Positions 28,430 to 40,060 of a stretch of DNA of 64,000 bases are shown in pieces (position 1 is the first letter of the stretch; each line of letters starts with the position of its first letter). A model generated the notes under the pieces. That model did not search any database and was not told where the DNA came from. It was given only the letters and a program-made list of their open reading frames with translations. The position numbers and the translations under genes are program-made. The stretch comes from Anaeromyxobacter soli (GTDB lineage: Bacteria > Myxococcota > Myxococcia > Myxococcales > Anaeromyxobacteraceae), in contig NZ_JAKZLF010000009.1 in the NCBI RefSeq assembly GCF_022808855.1, positions 106,227 through 170,226 of the forward strand, given 5' to 3'.

Positions 28430-30265
28430 TCAGGGACCGCGCGGCGGCTCGCGGTACATGGCGTCGAGCTCGGCGCGGTAGCGCTGCTCGACCAGCTTTC
28501 GCTTCAGCTTCTGGGAGGCGGTGACCTCCCCCGCGGCCTCGCTGAAGTCGCGCGGCAGGATCGTGAAGCGCTTGACGGTCGCGAAGCGCGGCAGCCCCGC
28601 GTTGAGCTGATCGACCGCGCGCTGGACGAGCGCCCTCACCTCGGGGGCGCGCGCGAGCGCGTCGGGAGAGAGGTTCCCCAGGCCGTGCTGCCCGGCCCAG
28701 CGGGCGGCCGCCTCCGGCTCGAGCGTCACGAGGGCGGTGACGTAGTTGCGGCGATCGCCGTGGACCAGCACCTGGGCCAGCACCGGGGAGAGCACCTTGA
28801 GGCGCCCCTCGAGCTCGGTCGGCGCCACGTACTTGCCCCCCGAGGTCTTGATGAGGTCCTTCTTGCGATCGGTGATGGCGAGGAAGCCGTCCGCGTCGAG
28901 GTGGCCGACGTCGCCGGTGTGCAGGAAGCCCTCCGCGTCGAGCGCCTCCGCCGTCAGCTCCGGCAGCCCGCGGTAGCCGCGCATGATCCAGGGGCCGCGC
29001 ATCAGGATCTCGCCGTCCTCGGCGATCTTCACCTCGATGCCGGGCAGCGCCGGGCCCACGGTCCCGAGCCGCCGCGCGCCGGGCAGGTTCACGTGCGTCG
29101 CGGCGGACGACTCGGTGAGGCCGTAGCCCTCCAGGATCACGACCCCCATGGCGTCGAAGAACTCGGCGACGTCCTTGGACAGCGGCGCGGAGCCCGACAC
29201 GAAGAACCGGAGCCGCCCGCCGAACAGCGCGCGGACCTTCTGGAACACGAGCCGGTCCGCGGCCGCGAACTGGGCGGCGAGCACGGCCGACGGCTGCTTC
29301 CCCGCCCGCAGCGCGCGCGAGCGCGCGAGGCCCACGTCGAGCGCCCAGCGGAAGATGGCCGCCTTCACGGCGCCGCCCTCGCGAGCGTTCTGGAGCACCT
29401 TGGCGTGGACCTTCTCGAAGATGCGGGGCACCGCGCAGACGAAGGTCGGCCGGATGACGCTCAGGTTCTCGACGATCCGCTCGATGCGCCCGTCGATGGC
29501 GGTCGGGAACCCGATGCGCAGCTGCGCCGTCCCGATCATCTTCCCGAAGACGTGCGCGAGCGGGAGCCAGAAGAACTGCAGCGGGTCGGGGTGGCCGAGG
29601 ATGCCGGTGTCCTGGACCGCCTTCGACTGGGTGATCCAGCAGGCGTGCGTCAGCTCGACGCCCTTCGGCTGGCCCGTCGTGCCCGAGGTGTAGATGAGCG
29701 TCGCGAGCGCGTCGCCGCGCAGGGCGGCCGCGCGCTCCTCGAACTCGCCCGGATGCGCGGCGTCGTGGGCGCGCCCCCGCTCCTCGAGCTGTGCCAGCGT
29801 GATCACCCAGCCGTCAGCGCTGGGCGGGCCGTCGAAGGTCACCACGTGGCGGAGCGCCGGCAGCTCGGCGCGGCGGGAGGCGAGCTTGGCGATCTGCTCG
29901 CCGTTCTCCGCGAACGCGACCACCGAGCCCGAGTCGGCGAGGATGAACGCGCTCTCCTCGGGCGTCGACGAGGGGTAGATCGTGCTCGTCGCCGCGCCCG
30001 CGCAGAGCACGCCGAGGTCGGAGAGGACCCACTCGATGCGCGTGGACGACAGGATGGCGCAGACCTGCTCGTTCTCGACGCCGAGCGCGCGCAGCCCGCT
30101 CGAGATCGCGCGCACTCGCGCCTCGGTGTCCGCCCAGGTGAGGCTCTTCCACCCTCCGTCCACGGGGTAGCGGAACGCCTCCGCGGCCGGCGTCTTGCCG
30201 ACGCGCTCCAGGAACAGCTCCGGGACGTTGCGAGGGGAGAGTTCGGCCAAGGGTCGGGTCTCCAT
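28430..30265 (-). CDS. Long-chain acyl-CoA synthetase (AMP-forming)
   Basis: ANL-superfamily enzyme of 611 residues that activates a fatty acid to acyl-AMP and then acyl-CoA. Motifs are LIYTSGTTGQPKGVELTH (P-loop-like A3 motif, about residues 186-203), GYGLTESSAATHVN (A5), and GFLHTGDVGHLDADGFLAITDRKKDL around A7/A8, followed by the hinge and the C-terminal lysine region SQKLKRKLV. This matches FadD15/ACSL-type long-chain ligases rather than acetyl-CoA synthetase. No signal peptide; a peripheral membrane location is likely. It is transcribed divergently from metY across a 146-nt spacer. Chain-length preference cannot be read. Confidence 0.9.
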   Translation of the reverse strand: METRPLAELSPRNVPELFLERVGKTPAAEAFRYPVDGGWKSLTWADTEARVRAISSGLRALGVENEQVCAILSSTRIEWVLSDLGVLCAGAATSTIYPSSTPEESAFILADSGSVVAFAENGEQIAKLASRRAELPALRHVVTFDGPPSADGWVITLAQLEERGRAHDAAHPGEFEERAAALRGDALATLIYTSGTTGQPKGVELTHACWITQSKAVQDTGILGHPDPLQFFWLPLAHVFGKMIGTAQLRIGFPTAIDGRIERIVENLSVIRPTFVCAVPRIFEKVHAKVLQNAREGGAVKAAIFRWALDVGLARSRALRAGKQPSAVLAAQFAAADRLVFQKVRALFGGRLRFFVSGSAPLSKDVAEFFDAMGVVILEGYGLTESSAATHVNLPGARRLGTVGPALPGIEVKIAEDGEILMRGPWIMRGYRGLPELTAEALDAEGFLHTGDVGHLDADGFLAITDRKKDLIKTSGGKYVAPTELEGRLKVLSPVLAQVLVHGDRRNYVTALVTLEPEAAARWAGQHGLGNLSPDALARAPEVRALVQRAVDQLNAGLPRFATVKRFTILPRDFSEAAGEVTASQKLKRKLVEQRYRAELDAMYREPPRGP

Positions 30266-30345
30266 GGTGAAAAGGGGGCTGGACTGTACCCCCGAGGCTG
30301 GGGAGACGCGACCGCGTCAGCAAGCGCGCAAGGCGGGGACGCGGC

Positions 30346-30375
30346 TTGACGCCGCGCTTGTCCGCCAAATAGGAT
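30346..30375 (+). promoter_or_regulatory. Candidate sigma-70 promoter for metY
   Basis: TTGACG (30346-30351), 18-nt spacer, TAGGAT (30370-30375), 36 nt before the metY ATG. The leader is too short for a SAM or cobalamin riboswitch, and none is seen. Confidence 0.55.
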
Positions 30376-30390
30376 GCTCGTCTCACTTAA

Positions 30391-31728
<1,338 letters not shown>

Positions 31729-31739
31729 CGCCCCCTCGT

Positions 31740-31765
31740 GCGGCGGGTCCCCCGGGGCCCGCCGC
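31740..31765. terminator. GC-rich hairpin after metY
   Basis: GCGGCGGG (31740-31747) pairs with CCCGCCGC (31758-31765), extended inward by three more pairs. It lies 12 nt after the metY stop and has no T-tract. A second perfect 10-bp inverted repeat (GGCGGACGGG at 31821-31830 with 31844-31853) lies 20 nt before the kinase start and could be an operator or leader hairpin. Confidence 0.5.
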
Positions 31766-31872
31766 CGCGCGCCGTCGCCTGCCCCGGGCGCCGCGGTCGC
31801 GCGTCCTCCACCGCGCCCGCGGCGGACGGGCACCTTCCCCGCTCCCGTCCGCCCGCGGTAGGTTCCGGCGCC

Positions 31873-33593
31873 ATGCCCGTCGGGACCTACGCGGCAGCGG
31901 GCCGCACCGCCCTCCTCCTCCTGGCCGTCGCGGCCGTGGTCTCCGGCGTCGCGGGCGCGTACCTCCAGACCGAGGAGGCGCACGCGGAGCGCCGGCTCGT
32001 GGAGGGTCGCGCTGGCGCGCTCGCCGAGGCGCTCGAGCGGTCCGTCACGGAGGCCATGGACGAGCACCGGCCGGAGAGCATGGGCGCGATCCTCGCGGCG
32101 GTGGCGCGCACCCAGGGCGTGGCCGGCGCGGCGCTCGCCGGCCCCGAAGGCCGGATCCGCTTCGCGGCGGGGGAGACGCCCGCGCGCCTCGACCTGGGCG
32201 CCGAGGCGCGCTGGACCGAGCGCCGCTTCGTCCTCTCGAAGCCGATCGCGAACGGCCCCGCGTGCCGCGGCTGCCACGGCGCCGCGACCGTGAACGGGGC
32301 GCTCCTCGTGGCGCTCGACACGACCGAGCTCGGGCCCAGGCTCGCCGCCTCGGCGCGACGCATCTGGGCGCTCGTGGGGCTCACCTTCCTCGCCATCGGC
32401 ATCGCGGTCGTCCTCGTACTGCGGGCGGCGCGGCGCGTGGCCGATCGCACCCAGCGGCTCGCCGAGGCGCTGGCGGCGGCGAACGCGGCGCGCGAGGCCC
32501 GGGCCGCCGACCTCTCGCGGCTGCAGGCGATCCTCGACTCCATGGCGGACGGCGTCCTCTTCATCGACGCGGACGAGCGCGTCGCGCTCGTGAACAAGGC
32601 GGGCCGCGTGCTGCGCAACCTCACCGGCGGGGCGGGCCGGCCGCTCCGCGACTGCCACCCGAAGGCCTCGCACTCCATGCTCGACCGCGTGCTGCGCTAC
32701 CTCCGCGACGGGGACGACGCCGGCCCGGCGCACTCGATCATCAAGGAGCGCGAGGGGCGGTTCGAGACGACCTACGCGCCGGTGAAGAACGCGGACGGCG
32801 CGTACCTCGGCACGGTCATGGTGATCCGCGACATCGCCGAGCGGCGGACGCTCGAGCGGCGGCTCCTCGACGCGGAGCGGCTGTCCGGGCTCGGGCAGAT
32901 GTCCGCGCAGATCGCCCACGAGCTCCGGAACCCCCTCAACGCGATCGGCGGCGCGGCGCAGTTCCTCAGCCGGCGCTTCGACGGCGACGCCGAGGTCGCC
33001 GAGTACGCCGGCCTCATCGACGCGGAGGTCCAGCGGGTGAACCGCTTCGTCTCCGAGCTGCTCCAGGTCGCGCGCCCGGGCGAGCCGGAGCTGGCGCCGG
33101 TGTCCGTCAACCGGCTCCTGCGCGAGGCCGCCCGGAAGGCCGCCGTCGCGCGCGGCCTCCCGGCGGACGCGGTGCGGCTCGAGCTCGCCCCGGAGCTGCC
33201 CGTGCTCGACGTGGACGCCCCCATGATCACCGAGGCCCTGGTGAACCTCCTCCAGAACGCGTTCGAGGCGGGCGGCGGCGCGCCGGTCGAGCTCGCGAGC
33301 CGCTACGAGACCGCCGGCGGCGAGGGGACCATCCTGGTCGAGGTGCGCGACCGCGGCTGCGGGATCCCCGCCGAGGAGCTCGACGAGGTGCTGCGGCCCT
33401 TCGTGACCACGAAGCCGACGGGGACCGGGCTCGGCCTCGTCGTCGTCTCGCGCGCCGTCGAGCAGCACCGCGCCCGCTTCGCCCTCTCGCGCCGCGAGGG
33501 CGGCGGCACCGTCGCCGCCATCCGGTTCCCCGTCCGCCGCGCCGCCGCGGGGCCCTCCGATCCCGCGGCAGGCTCCGCCGCTCCGGAGGTGGC

Positions 33594-33597
<4 letters not shown>
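31873..33597 (+). CDS. Sensor histidine kinase with a CxxCH haem motif in its periplasmic domain
   Basis: A 574-residue membrane kinase. Helix 1 spans about residues 12-30 and helix 2 about 164-185. The periplasmic part between them contains CRGCH at 131-135, a c-type haem attachment site, in a Cache-like region. A cytosolic PAS domain (about 205-310) includes RDCHPKASHSMLDRVLRYL, resembling PAS_10-type domains. HisKA has SAQIAHELRNPLNAIGGAAQ, and the ATPase domain has NLLQNAFEAGGG (N box), VRDRGCGIP (G1) and PTGTGLGLVVV (G2). It overlaps its response regulator gene by 4 nt. The surrounding genes encode nitrite-reducing and other multihaem cytochromes. A role in sensing redox state or NO/nitrite through haem is inferred. 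Confidence 0.9.
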
Positions 33598-34991
<1,394 letters not shown>

Positions 34992-35099
34992 GCCCGCCGG
35001 TTCGCCTCCCCCGCAAGCGGCCGTTTGCACGTCGTCCCTGGCGGGCGTGCCCCGCATTGGCAGTCCTCGCCGCGGGGAGGCGTGCTGCACAACGGGGCC

Positions 35100-36671
35100 A
35101 TGACCGACCGGACCCCCAAGAACCGCCGCGCCGCGCTCGCCCTCGGCCTCGTCGCGCTGCTCGGCGCCGCCGCGACGCTCGCGCGGGCGCAGACCCAGGA
35201 GAAGCCCGCGAGGCCCGCCCCCGCCGCCAAGGCGCAGAAGCCCGCCGCGAAGGCGAAGAAGCCGGCCGCGAAGGCCGCGCCCGCCGCCGCCGGCCCGCAG
35301 ATCACCGACGAGACCGTCGATCCCGCCGTGTGGGGCAAGCAGTATCCGCTCGAGTACGAGACCTACAAGAAGACCGTCGACCAGGTCCGCACGAAGTACG
35401 GCGGCTCGGAGGCGCTGCCGCGCACGCCGGACGAGGCGGACCCGCGCTCGGTCGTCTCGCAGGAGAAGATCGAGGAGGACCCCCGCCTCAAGACGATGTG
35501 GGCGGGCTACGCCTTCAGCGTCGACTTCCGCGAGGAGCGCGGCCACGCGTACATGCTCGAGGACCAGACCTTCACGAAGCGTCAAGCGGTCGTGAAGCAG
35601 CCGGGCTCGTGCATGCAGTGCCACGGCTCCGTGTACGTCCCCTACAAGAAGCTCGGGAACGGCGACCTCGAGGCCGGGTTCCGCAAGATGAACGCGATGC
35701 CCTACATGGAGACGCGCAAGCTCGTCGAGCACCCGGTCGCCTGCATCGACTGCCACGACCCGGAGACGATGGCCCTGCGGGTCACGCGGCCCGGCTTCAT
35801 CAACGGCATGCGCGCCCTCAAGGCGAAGCTGGGCGTGAAGGACTACGACGTGAACAAGCAGGCCTCGCAGAAGGAGATGCGCGCGTTCGTCTGCGGGCAG
35901 TGCCACGTCGAGTACTACTTCAAGGGCGACGACAAGCAGCTCACCTACCCCTGGTTCAACGGCATCCGGGTGGACGACATCCTGGCGTACTACGACGAGA
36001 TCAAGTTCAAGGACTGGGTCCACAAGACGACCGGCGCGCCCGCGCTCAAGGCCCAGCACCCCGAGTTCGAGATGTGGAACCAGGGCATCCACGCCCGGTC
36101 CGGCGTCACCTGCGTCGACTGCCACATGCCGGAGATCCAGTACAAGGGCGAGAAGATCACCGATCACCAGGTGAACAGCCCGCTCCTCAAGGTCGAGGCG
36201 TCCTGCACGAGGTGCCACGCGGGCGTGAAGCCGGACGAGCTCAAGAACCGCGTCCTCACGGAGCAGGACCGCTTCTACAAGCAGCGGAACATCGCGATGG
36301 ACGCGCTCATGGATCTCATCGGCGACATCCAGAAGGCGCAGGGCGAGGGCAAGGCCACCCCCGAGCAGCTCGACGCGGCGCGGTACCTCCAGCGGCGCGC
36401 GCAGTTCTACCTGGACTTCGTCGAGGCGGAGAACTCCACCGGCTTCCACGCCCCGCAGGAGGCGCTGCGGATCCTCGGCGACTCCGTCGACTACGCGCGC
36501 CAGGGACAGCTCGTGCTGCGCGACGCGACGTTCAAGCCCGACGTGAAGGTCGTCGTCGTCCCGACGGCGCAGCCCGGCCCGGCCCAGGCGCCGGGGACGC
36601 ACCCGGCGGCCGCTCCGCCCGCGCCCGCGCCCGCCCCCGCGCCAGGGAAGCCGGCGGAGAAGGCGAAGTAG
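35100..36671 (+). CDS. nrfA: Pentahaem nitrite reductase NrfA, copy 1
   Basis: Periplasmic cytochrome c nitrite reductase (nitrite to ammonium, six electrons), 523 residues. The signal peptide ends LARA at 30. A Lys/Ala/Pro-rich linker of about 35 residues follows, unusual for the family. Five CxxCH motifs lie at 171, 215, 265, 338 and 369. The first (CMQCH) is the active-site haem, for which most NrfA use CxxCK; here the proximal ligand would be His. Active-site residues are present: Arg147 in EERGH, Tyr in CHVEYYF and His331 in GIHARSGV. There is no nrfH directly beside it, and it follows the haem kinase and activator. The C-terminus is a Pro/Ala tail. Electron donor unknown. Confidence 0.9.
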   Translation: MTDRTPKNRRAALALGLVALLGAAATLARAQTQEKPARPAPAAKAQKPAAKAKKPAAKAAPAAAGPQITDETVDPAVWGKQYPLEYETYKKTVDQVRTKYGGSEALPRTPDEADPRSVVSQEKIEEDPRLKTMWAGYAFSVDFREERGHAYMLEDQTFTKRQAVVKQPGSCMQCHGSVYVPYKKLGNGDLEAGFRKMNAMPYMETRKLVEHPVACIDCHDPETMALRVTRPGFINGMRALKAKLGVKDYDVNKQASQKEMRAFVCGQCHVEYYFKGDDKQLTYPWFNGIRVDDILAYYDEIKFKDWVHKTTGAPALKAQHPEFEMWNQGIHARSGVTCVDCHMPEIQYKGEKITDHQVNSPLLKVEASCTRCHAGVKPDELKNRVLTEQDRFYKQRNIAMDALMDLIGDIQKAQGEGKATPEQLDAARYLQRRAQFYLDFVEAENSTGFHAPQEALRILGDSVDYARQGQLVLRDATFKPDVKVVVVPTAQPGPAQAPGTHPAAAPPAPAPAPAPGKPAEKAK

Positions 36672-36694
36672 CGGGGCGCGGGCGAGGGTACGGC

Positions 36695-36730
36695 GAGGCC
36701 CCGCCGCCTCGAGCGGCGAGCGGGGCCCTC
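36695..36730. terminator. Bidirectional terminator-like hairpin between convergent genes
   Basis: Between the ends of nrfA copy 1 and the decahaem gene, GAGGCCCCGC (36695-36704) pairs with 36720-36730 (one bulge) and CGCC with GGCG inside it. Lies in the 78-nt convergent gap. No long T-tract on either side. Confidence 0.5.
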
Positions 36731-36749
36731 TCGCATCCTTCGCGCGGGG

Positions 36750-39215
36750 CTACAGGGGGACCGGCAGCGGGAGGCGGTGGACCTTGTCCACCGACTGCGG
36801 GCCCTTCACGCCGTGACAGGAGACGCACTGCTCCTTGCCGTTGCCCGTCTCGCGCGCCGCGTGGGAGATCGCGTAGGCGGTGGCGTGGCACGCGGTGCAC
36901 GCCGCGGCGATCGGGGGCGTCGTCGGCTCGTCCGCCCCGTGAGCGGACGATCCGGCGTGACGGATCGTCGGCGTCTCGTTCGCGACGGTGGGCGGCGAGG
37001 TCGCGGGGACCGCCTCGACGCGGTAGGTCCCCTCCAGGTGACAGAGCGTGCACCGGGCGAGGTCTCCGGGGAACTCGCCCATGTCGCGGAAGCGGAAGCT
37101 CCCGTAGCGACCGTACGAGACGTACGGGCGGAGGGTCGAGAGCTCCGCCGTGCCCGAGCGCCCGCCCGTGTGGATCCGGTGGATCATCACCTTGAAGTGG
37201 ATCGAGCGCTCCTCGATCCCGTCGTAGGTGCTCGCGAGGTCCGTGTCGCCCGCGGCGGTCTTGGGGCGGGCGTGCCAGTCCGTCCGCTCCGGGGTGTGGC
37301 ACGCGGAGCAGTACTCGACGCGCATGCGCATCTGGCCGTGATAGGCGATGCGCACGTGACAGGCGTTGCACTTCGCGACGTCGACGATGCGCCGGCGCGG
37401 CGTCGGATTTCCCCCGCCCGTGCCGCCCGCGGCGAGATCGATCCACACCGTCGCGGTGTCGGCGGGCTCGTAGAGGGACTCGCCCGTGTACGGCCAGGCG
37501 AACGCGTTCGCGACGGGGTCCCATAGCGGGGTGTAGGCGCCGCGCCGCGTGTCCAGGCCGGCGATCCAGGTGCCGCTCGCGTCGGCGGGGAGCGTCGCCT
37601 TGAACGTGTAGCTGAAGCGGCCGTTCACGTCCGCCGCCATGTCCACCGGGACGAGCTCGCTGATCGGGAGCGAGGCCGCGCCGAGCGAGCGGAAGTCCGG
37701 ATCGGCCGGGCCCGCGATGGTGGCCTCGAAGTAGCCGCTGTGCCCCGGGGCCGCGTCGAAGGCGCCCCGCGGCACCGGGCTCGTGGCGTCGAGCGCCGGC
37801 GTCGGCGAGAGCAGGGACGTGAGCAGGCCGTCGCGATCCGAGACCGTGAAGACGATCGTCGGCGACATGCCGGGCAGCGCGTTCTTGACCTCGACGATCT
37901 CGAGCGTCGGCCTGTTCAGCCGCGGGCTCCGGAGCGGCGCGACGTGCGCCTCCGCGATGTCCACCTGGTCAGCCGGATCCCCCGGGAGCGACACGTGGCA
38001 CTTCGCGCAGCCCGTGTCGTCGGGCTGCGGCCCGCCCGAGTGGGCGAAGTGGACCGGGTCCGGCGGCGCGCCCGCCCCGAACCAGACGTCCGCGTGGCAG
38101 CCCTGGCAGCTCCGCCGCGAGATCTCGGTCGCGAGCGCCGCCTCGCGCGCCGCCCCCGCGTGGCACGTGGTGCAGTTGCGGAGGTCCACGGGGAACGTGA
38201 CGCCGCGCGCGACCAGCTTCGCCGGCTGTCCGTTGTCGGTGCGCGCGACCACCTGCCCGAAGATCCGCTCGCGGCTCTCCGCGCCGATCACCGAGAACCT
38301 CCGGCCGAGGAGCGGCGTGTTGCGCCCCGTGAAGAACGGCTTCGGGCTCGTCGCGCCGATGGGCGGCGCCTCCACGGCGCTGCTCGCCACGTAGAGCGTC
38401 GGCAGGTTCTTCCCGCGGTGGATGCGGTGCACGAGGCGCGACAGCTCGAGCGGGTTCGGATCCGTGTCGGCGGTCGCCGCGGCGGGCGCGGCCGGATCCA
38501 CCGTCTGCCCGTCCGCGTGCTGGTACGTGTGGCAGGTGACGCAGATGCGGGTACCGGTGCGGGACCCGTCGTGCGCGCGCAGCGTGCCGTGGCAGCTCGC
38601 GCAGGCGGTGTCGAGAACGAGCTCGCGCCCCCGGAGCGGCCCGTGGTTCGGCACGAAGTCGAACGTCGAGGTGGTGAGCTGGGTCCCGGCGACGCCGGTC
38701 AGGAACGCGCCGACGCGCAGCGTCTCCGCGAGGTCCTGGCCGGCGGGGAGCGGGGCCGCGAGCGTGTACGTGAACGCGCCGCCGCCCTGGTCCGTCCAGG
38801 TCCCGGCCGTCTCCGCGCCGGGCTGGCGCGTACCGTGGAGCACCGCTCCGTCGGGCGTGCCCGGCCCTGCCACGGGGAGGTTCGCGAGCGTCTCCGCGCC
38901 GGTGAGCAAGAGGCTGCGCCACGCGGGCAGGGCGGTGCCGGGGTTCACGGGATCCGGAGAGAGCGCCGCCAGCGTGAAGGCCGGGCCGAGCGACCGCGCT
39001 GCCGCGAGGCCGAGGGGCCGCTCGTCGCGCGAGATCTGCAGGGTGACGACGACGTGCTGGGCAGCGTCCAGCGCCGCGCCGATGATCTCGATCCTCGGCC
39101 CGGTCGGCGGGGGCGATCCCACGGCGGCGCCGAGCTTCGGCGCCTGCTGGCATCCGCCGAGCAGCGCGAGCGTGACCGCCGCGGCCCAACCGCTGTTCGT
39201 GAACCGGCGACTCAT
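36750..39215 (-). CDS. Decahaem OmcA/MtrC-family surface lipoprotein
   Basis: An 821-residue lipoprotein cytochrome with ten CxxCH motifs: CASCH, CVTCH, CTTCH, CQGCH, CAKCH in the first half, then CNACH, CSACH, CTLCH, CTACH, CVSCH after about residue 615. This split into two pentahaem groups separated by beta-rich domains is that of OmcA/MtrC outer-surface cytochromes that pass electrons to metals or other extracellular acceptors. The start at 39215 has a GGGAGG site and gives MSRRFTNSGWAAAVTLALLGGC, a lipobox with Cys about residue 22. No MtrA or MtrB homologue is adjacent. Instead, a divergent operon encodes a haem-bearing porin and small cytochromes that could form the trans-outer-membrane path (inference). 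Confidence 0.9.
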   Translation of the reverse strand: MSRRFTNSGWAAAVTLALLGGCQQAPKLGAAVGSPPPTGPRIEIIGAALDAAQHVVVTLQISRDERPLGLAAARSLGPAFTLAALSPDPVNPGTALPAWRSLLLTGAETLANLPVAGPGTPDGAVLHGTRQPGAETAGTWTDQGGGAFTYTLAAPLPAGQDLAETLRVGAFLTGVAGTQLTTSTFDFVPNHGPLRGRELVLDTACASCHGTLRAHDGSRTGTRICVTCHTYQHADGQTVDPAAPAAATADTDPNPLELSRLVHRIHRGKNLPTLYVASSAVEAPPIGATSPKPFFTGRNTPLLGRRFSVIGAESRERIFGQVVARTDNGQPAKLVARGVTFPVDLRNCTTCHAGAAREAALATEISRRSCQGCHADVWFGAGAPPDPVHFAHSGGPQPDDTGCAKCHVSLPGDPADQVDIAEAHVAPLRSPRLNRPTLEIVEVKNALPGMSPTIVFTVSDRDGLLTSLLSPTPALDATSPVPRGAFDAAPGHSGYFEATIAGPADPDFRSLGAASLPISELVPVDMAADVNGRFSYTFKATLPADASGTWIAGLDTRRGAYTPLWDPVANAFAWPYTGESLYEPADTATVWIDLAAGGTGGGNPTPRRRIVDVAKCNACHVRIAYHGQMRMRVEYCSACHTPERTDWHARPKTAAGDTDLASTYDGIEERSIHFKVMIHRIHTGGRSGTAELSTLRPYVSYGRYGSFRFRDMGEFPGDLARCTLCHLEGTYRVEAVPATSPPTVANETPTIRHAGSSAHGADEPTTPPIAAACTACHATAYAISHAARETGNGKEQCVSCHGVKGPQSVDKVHRLPLPVPL

Positions 39216-39619
39216 CGATCCTCCCGGCGCGCGCGCCGACGCCTTCCCCGGCTCGCGTCTCGTCGCCATAGCACGAAGCAACCGAGAGGCACATTCCGCT
39301 TACCGCCACGCAGTCGCGAGGTGCGCGCGCGTCGGTCACCGGCAGCGCACCGGCGCAGAGGTGCGGACTGCGCCGCGTCAAGGCGACAGCCGCGAAGTTG
39401 ACACCCACAGGATCTCGGCACGTACCATGCGCGCCGGGACCGACTCCGCGACGGACGAGCCGTCGCGGCGGGGAGGATGGACATGCGAATCGGCCGAGGC
39501 CCTGCGGGCCGGCCTCGCATCCTGGAGAGCGGAGCGTGCGCGGAGGCCCTCGGGGGCGCCGGGCGGCGCGGTGCGTCCTCCGGCTGGCTCGAGCCGAGCG
39601 GAACTTCGAGCGGGCGGCC
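39216..39619. other. 404-nt divergent intergenic region
   Basis: Separates the decahaem gene (minus) from the porin-cytochrome operon (plus). The only promoter-like pair on plus is TTGACA (39398-39403) with TACCAT (39423-39428), but the 19-nt spacing is long. On minus, a TTGC-containing stretch near 39275 fails sigma-54 spacing. No gene, repeat or riboswitch was recognised. The sequence from 39430 to 39619 is GC-rich and could be a long leader. Confidence 0.4.
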
Positions 39620-40060
39620 GTGACGCGCCAGCTCGCCATGGCGCTCGCCGCCGCCTCCTCCCTCTTCGCCGCGTGCGCGCCCGAGCCGGGGATCGGCGTG
39701 CCTCAGCCGATCCAGGTCCCCGGCGGACCGGCCGAGCACTTCTCCACGCTCGAGCTGAACATCCTCGTCCCGCGGTGCGCCACCGCCTCGTGCCACGCCG
39801 GCGAGTCTCCGCCGGCGTACCCGCCCCTCGACGCGGGCCTGGCCTACGGCGCGCTCGTCGCGTCCCCCTCGCAGCAGGCCTCGCTGAACCTCGTCGAGCC
39901 CTTCGATCCCGCGGGCAGCTACCTCGTCATGAAGCTGCGCGGCACCGCCGGCGACGTCGGCGGGGTCGCGAGCGCGATGCCGATCGGCGACGCCGCCCTC
40001 GACGAGGCCGACATCCAGGCGATCGAGGCTTGGATCGCGAACGGAGCGCCGAATGACTAG
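39620..40060 (+). CDS. Lipoprotein cytochrome with CX4CH haem-like motif
   Basis: A 146-residue lipoprotein from a GTG at 39620 (alternative ATG at 39638). The lipobox SLFAAC puts the lipidated Cys at 19. LELNILVPRCATASCHAGE follows, with Cys53 and Cys58-His59 spaced as CX4CH rather than CX2CH. Near the C-terminus are AMPIGDAALDEADIQ and AIEAWIANGA. The MP turn and the WIxxGA end are those of class I cytochrome c domains, in which the Met is the distal haem ligand. So this looks like a small cytochrome with an expanded haem motif, as seen in some Deltaproteobacteria. Its stop overlaps the porin start by 8 nt. Haem attachment to CX4CH needs proof. Confidence 0.75.
   Translation: MTRQLAMALAAASSLFAACAPEPGIGVPQPIQVPGGPAEHFSTLELNILVPRCATASCHAGESPPAYPPLDAGLAYGALVASPSQQASLNLVEPFDPAGSYLVMKLRGTAGDVGGVASAMPIGDAALDEADIQAIEAWIANGAPND

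Noticed and set aside
39250..39300. Possible sigma-54 site upstream of the decahaem gene on minus
   Set aside because: A TTGC is present, but the GG-to-GC spacing is one base short and the -24 element matches poorly.
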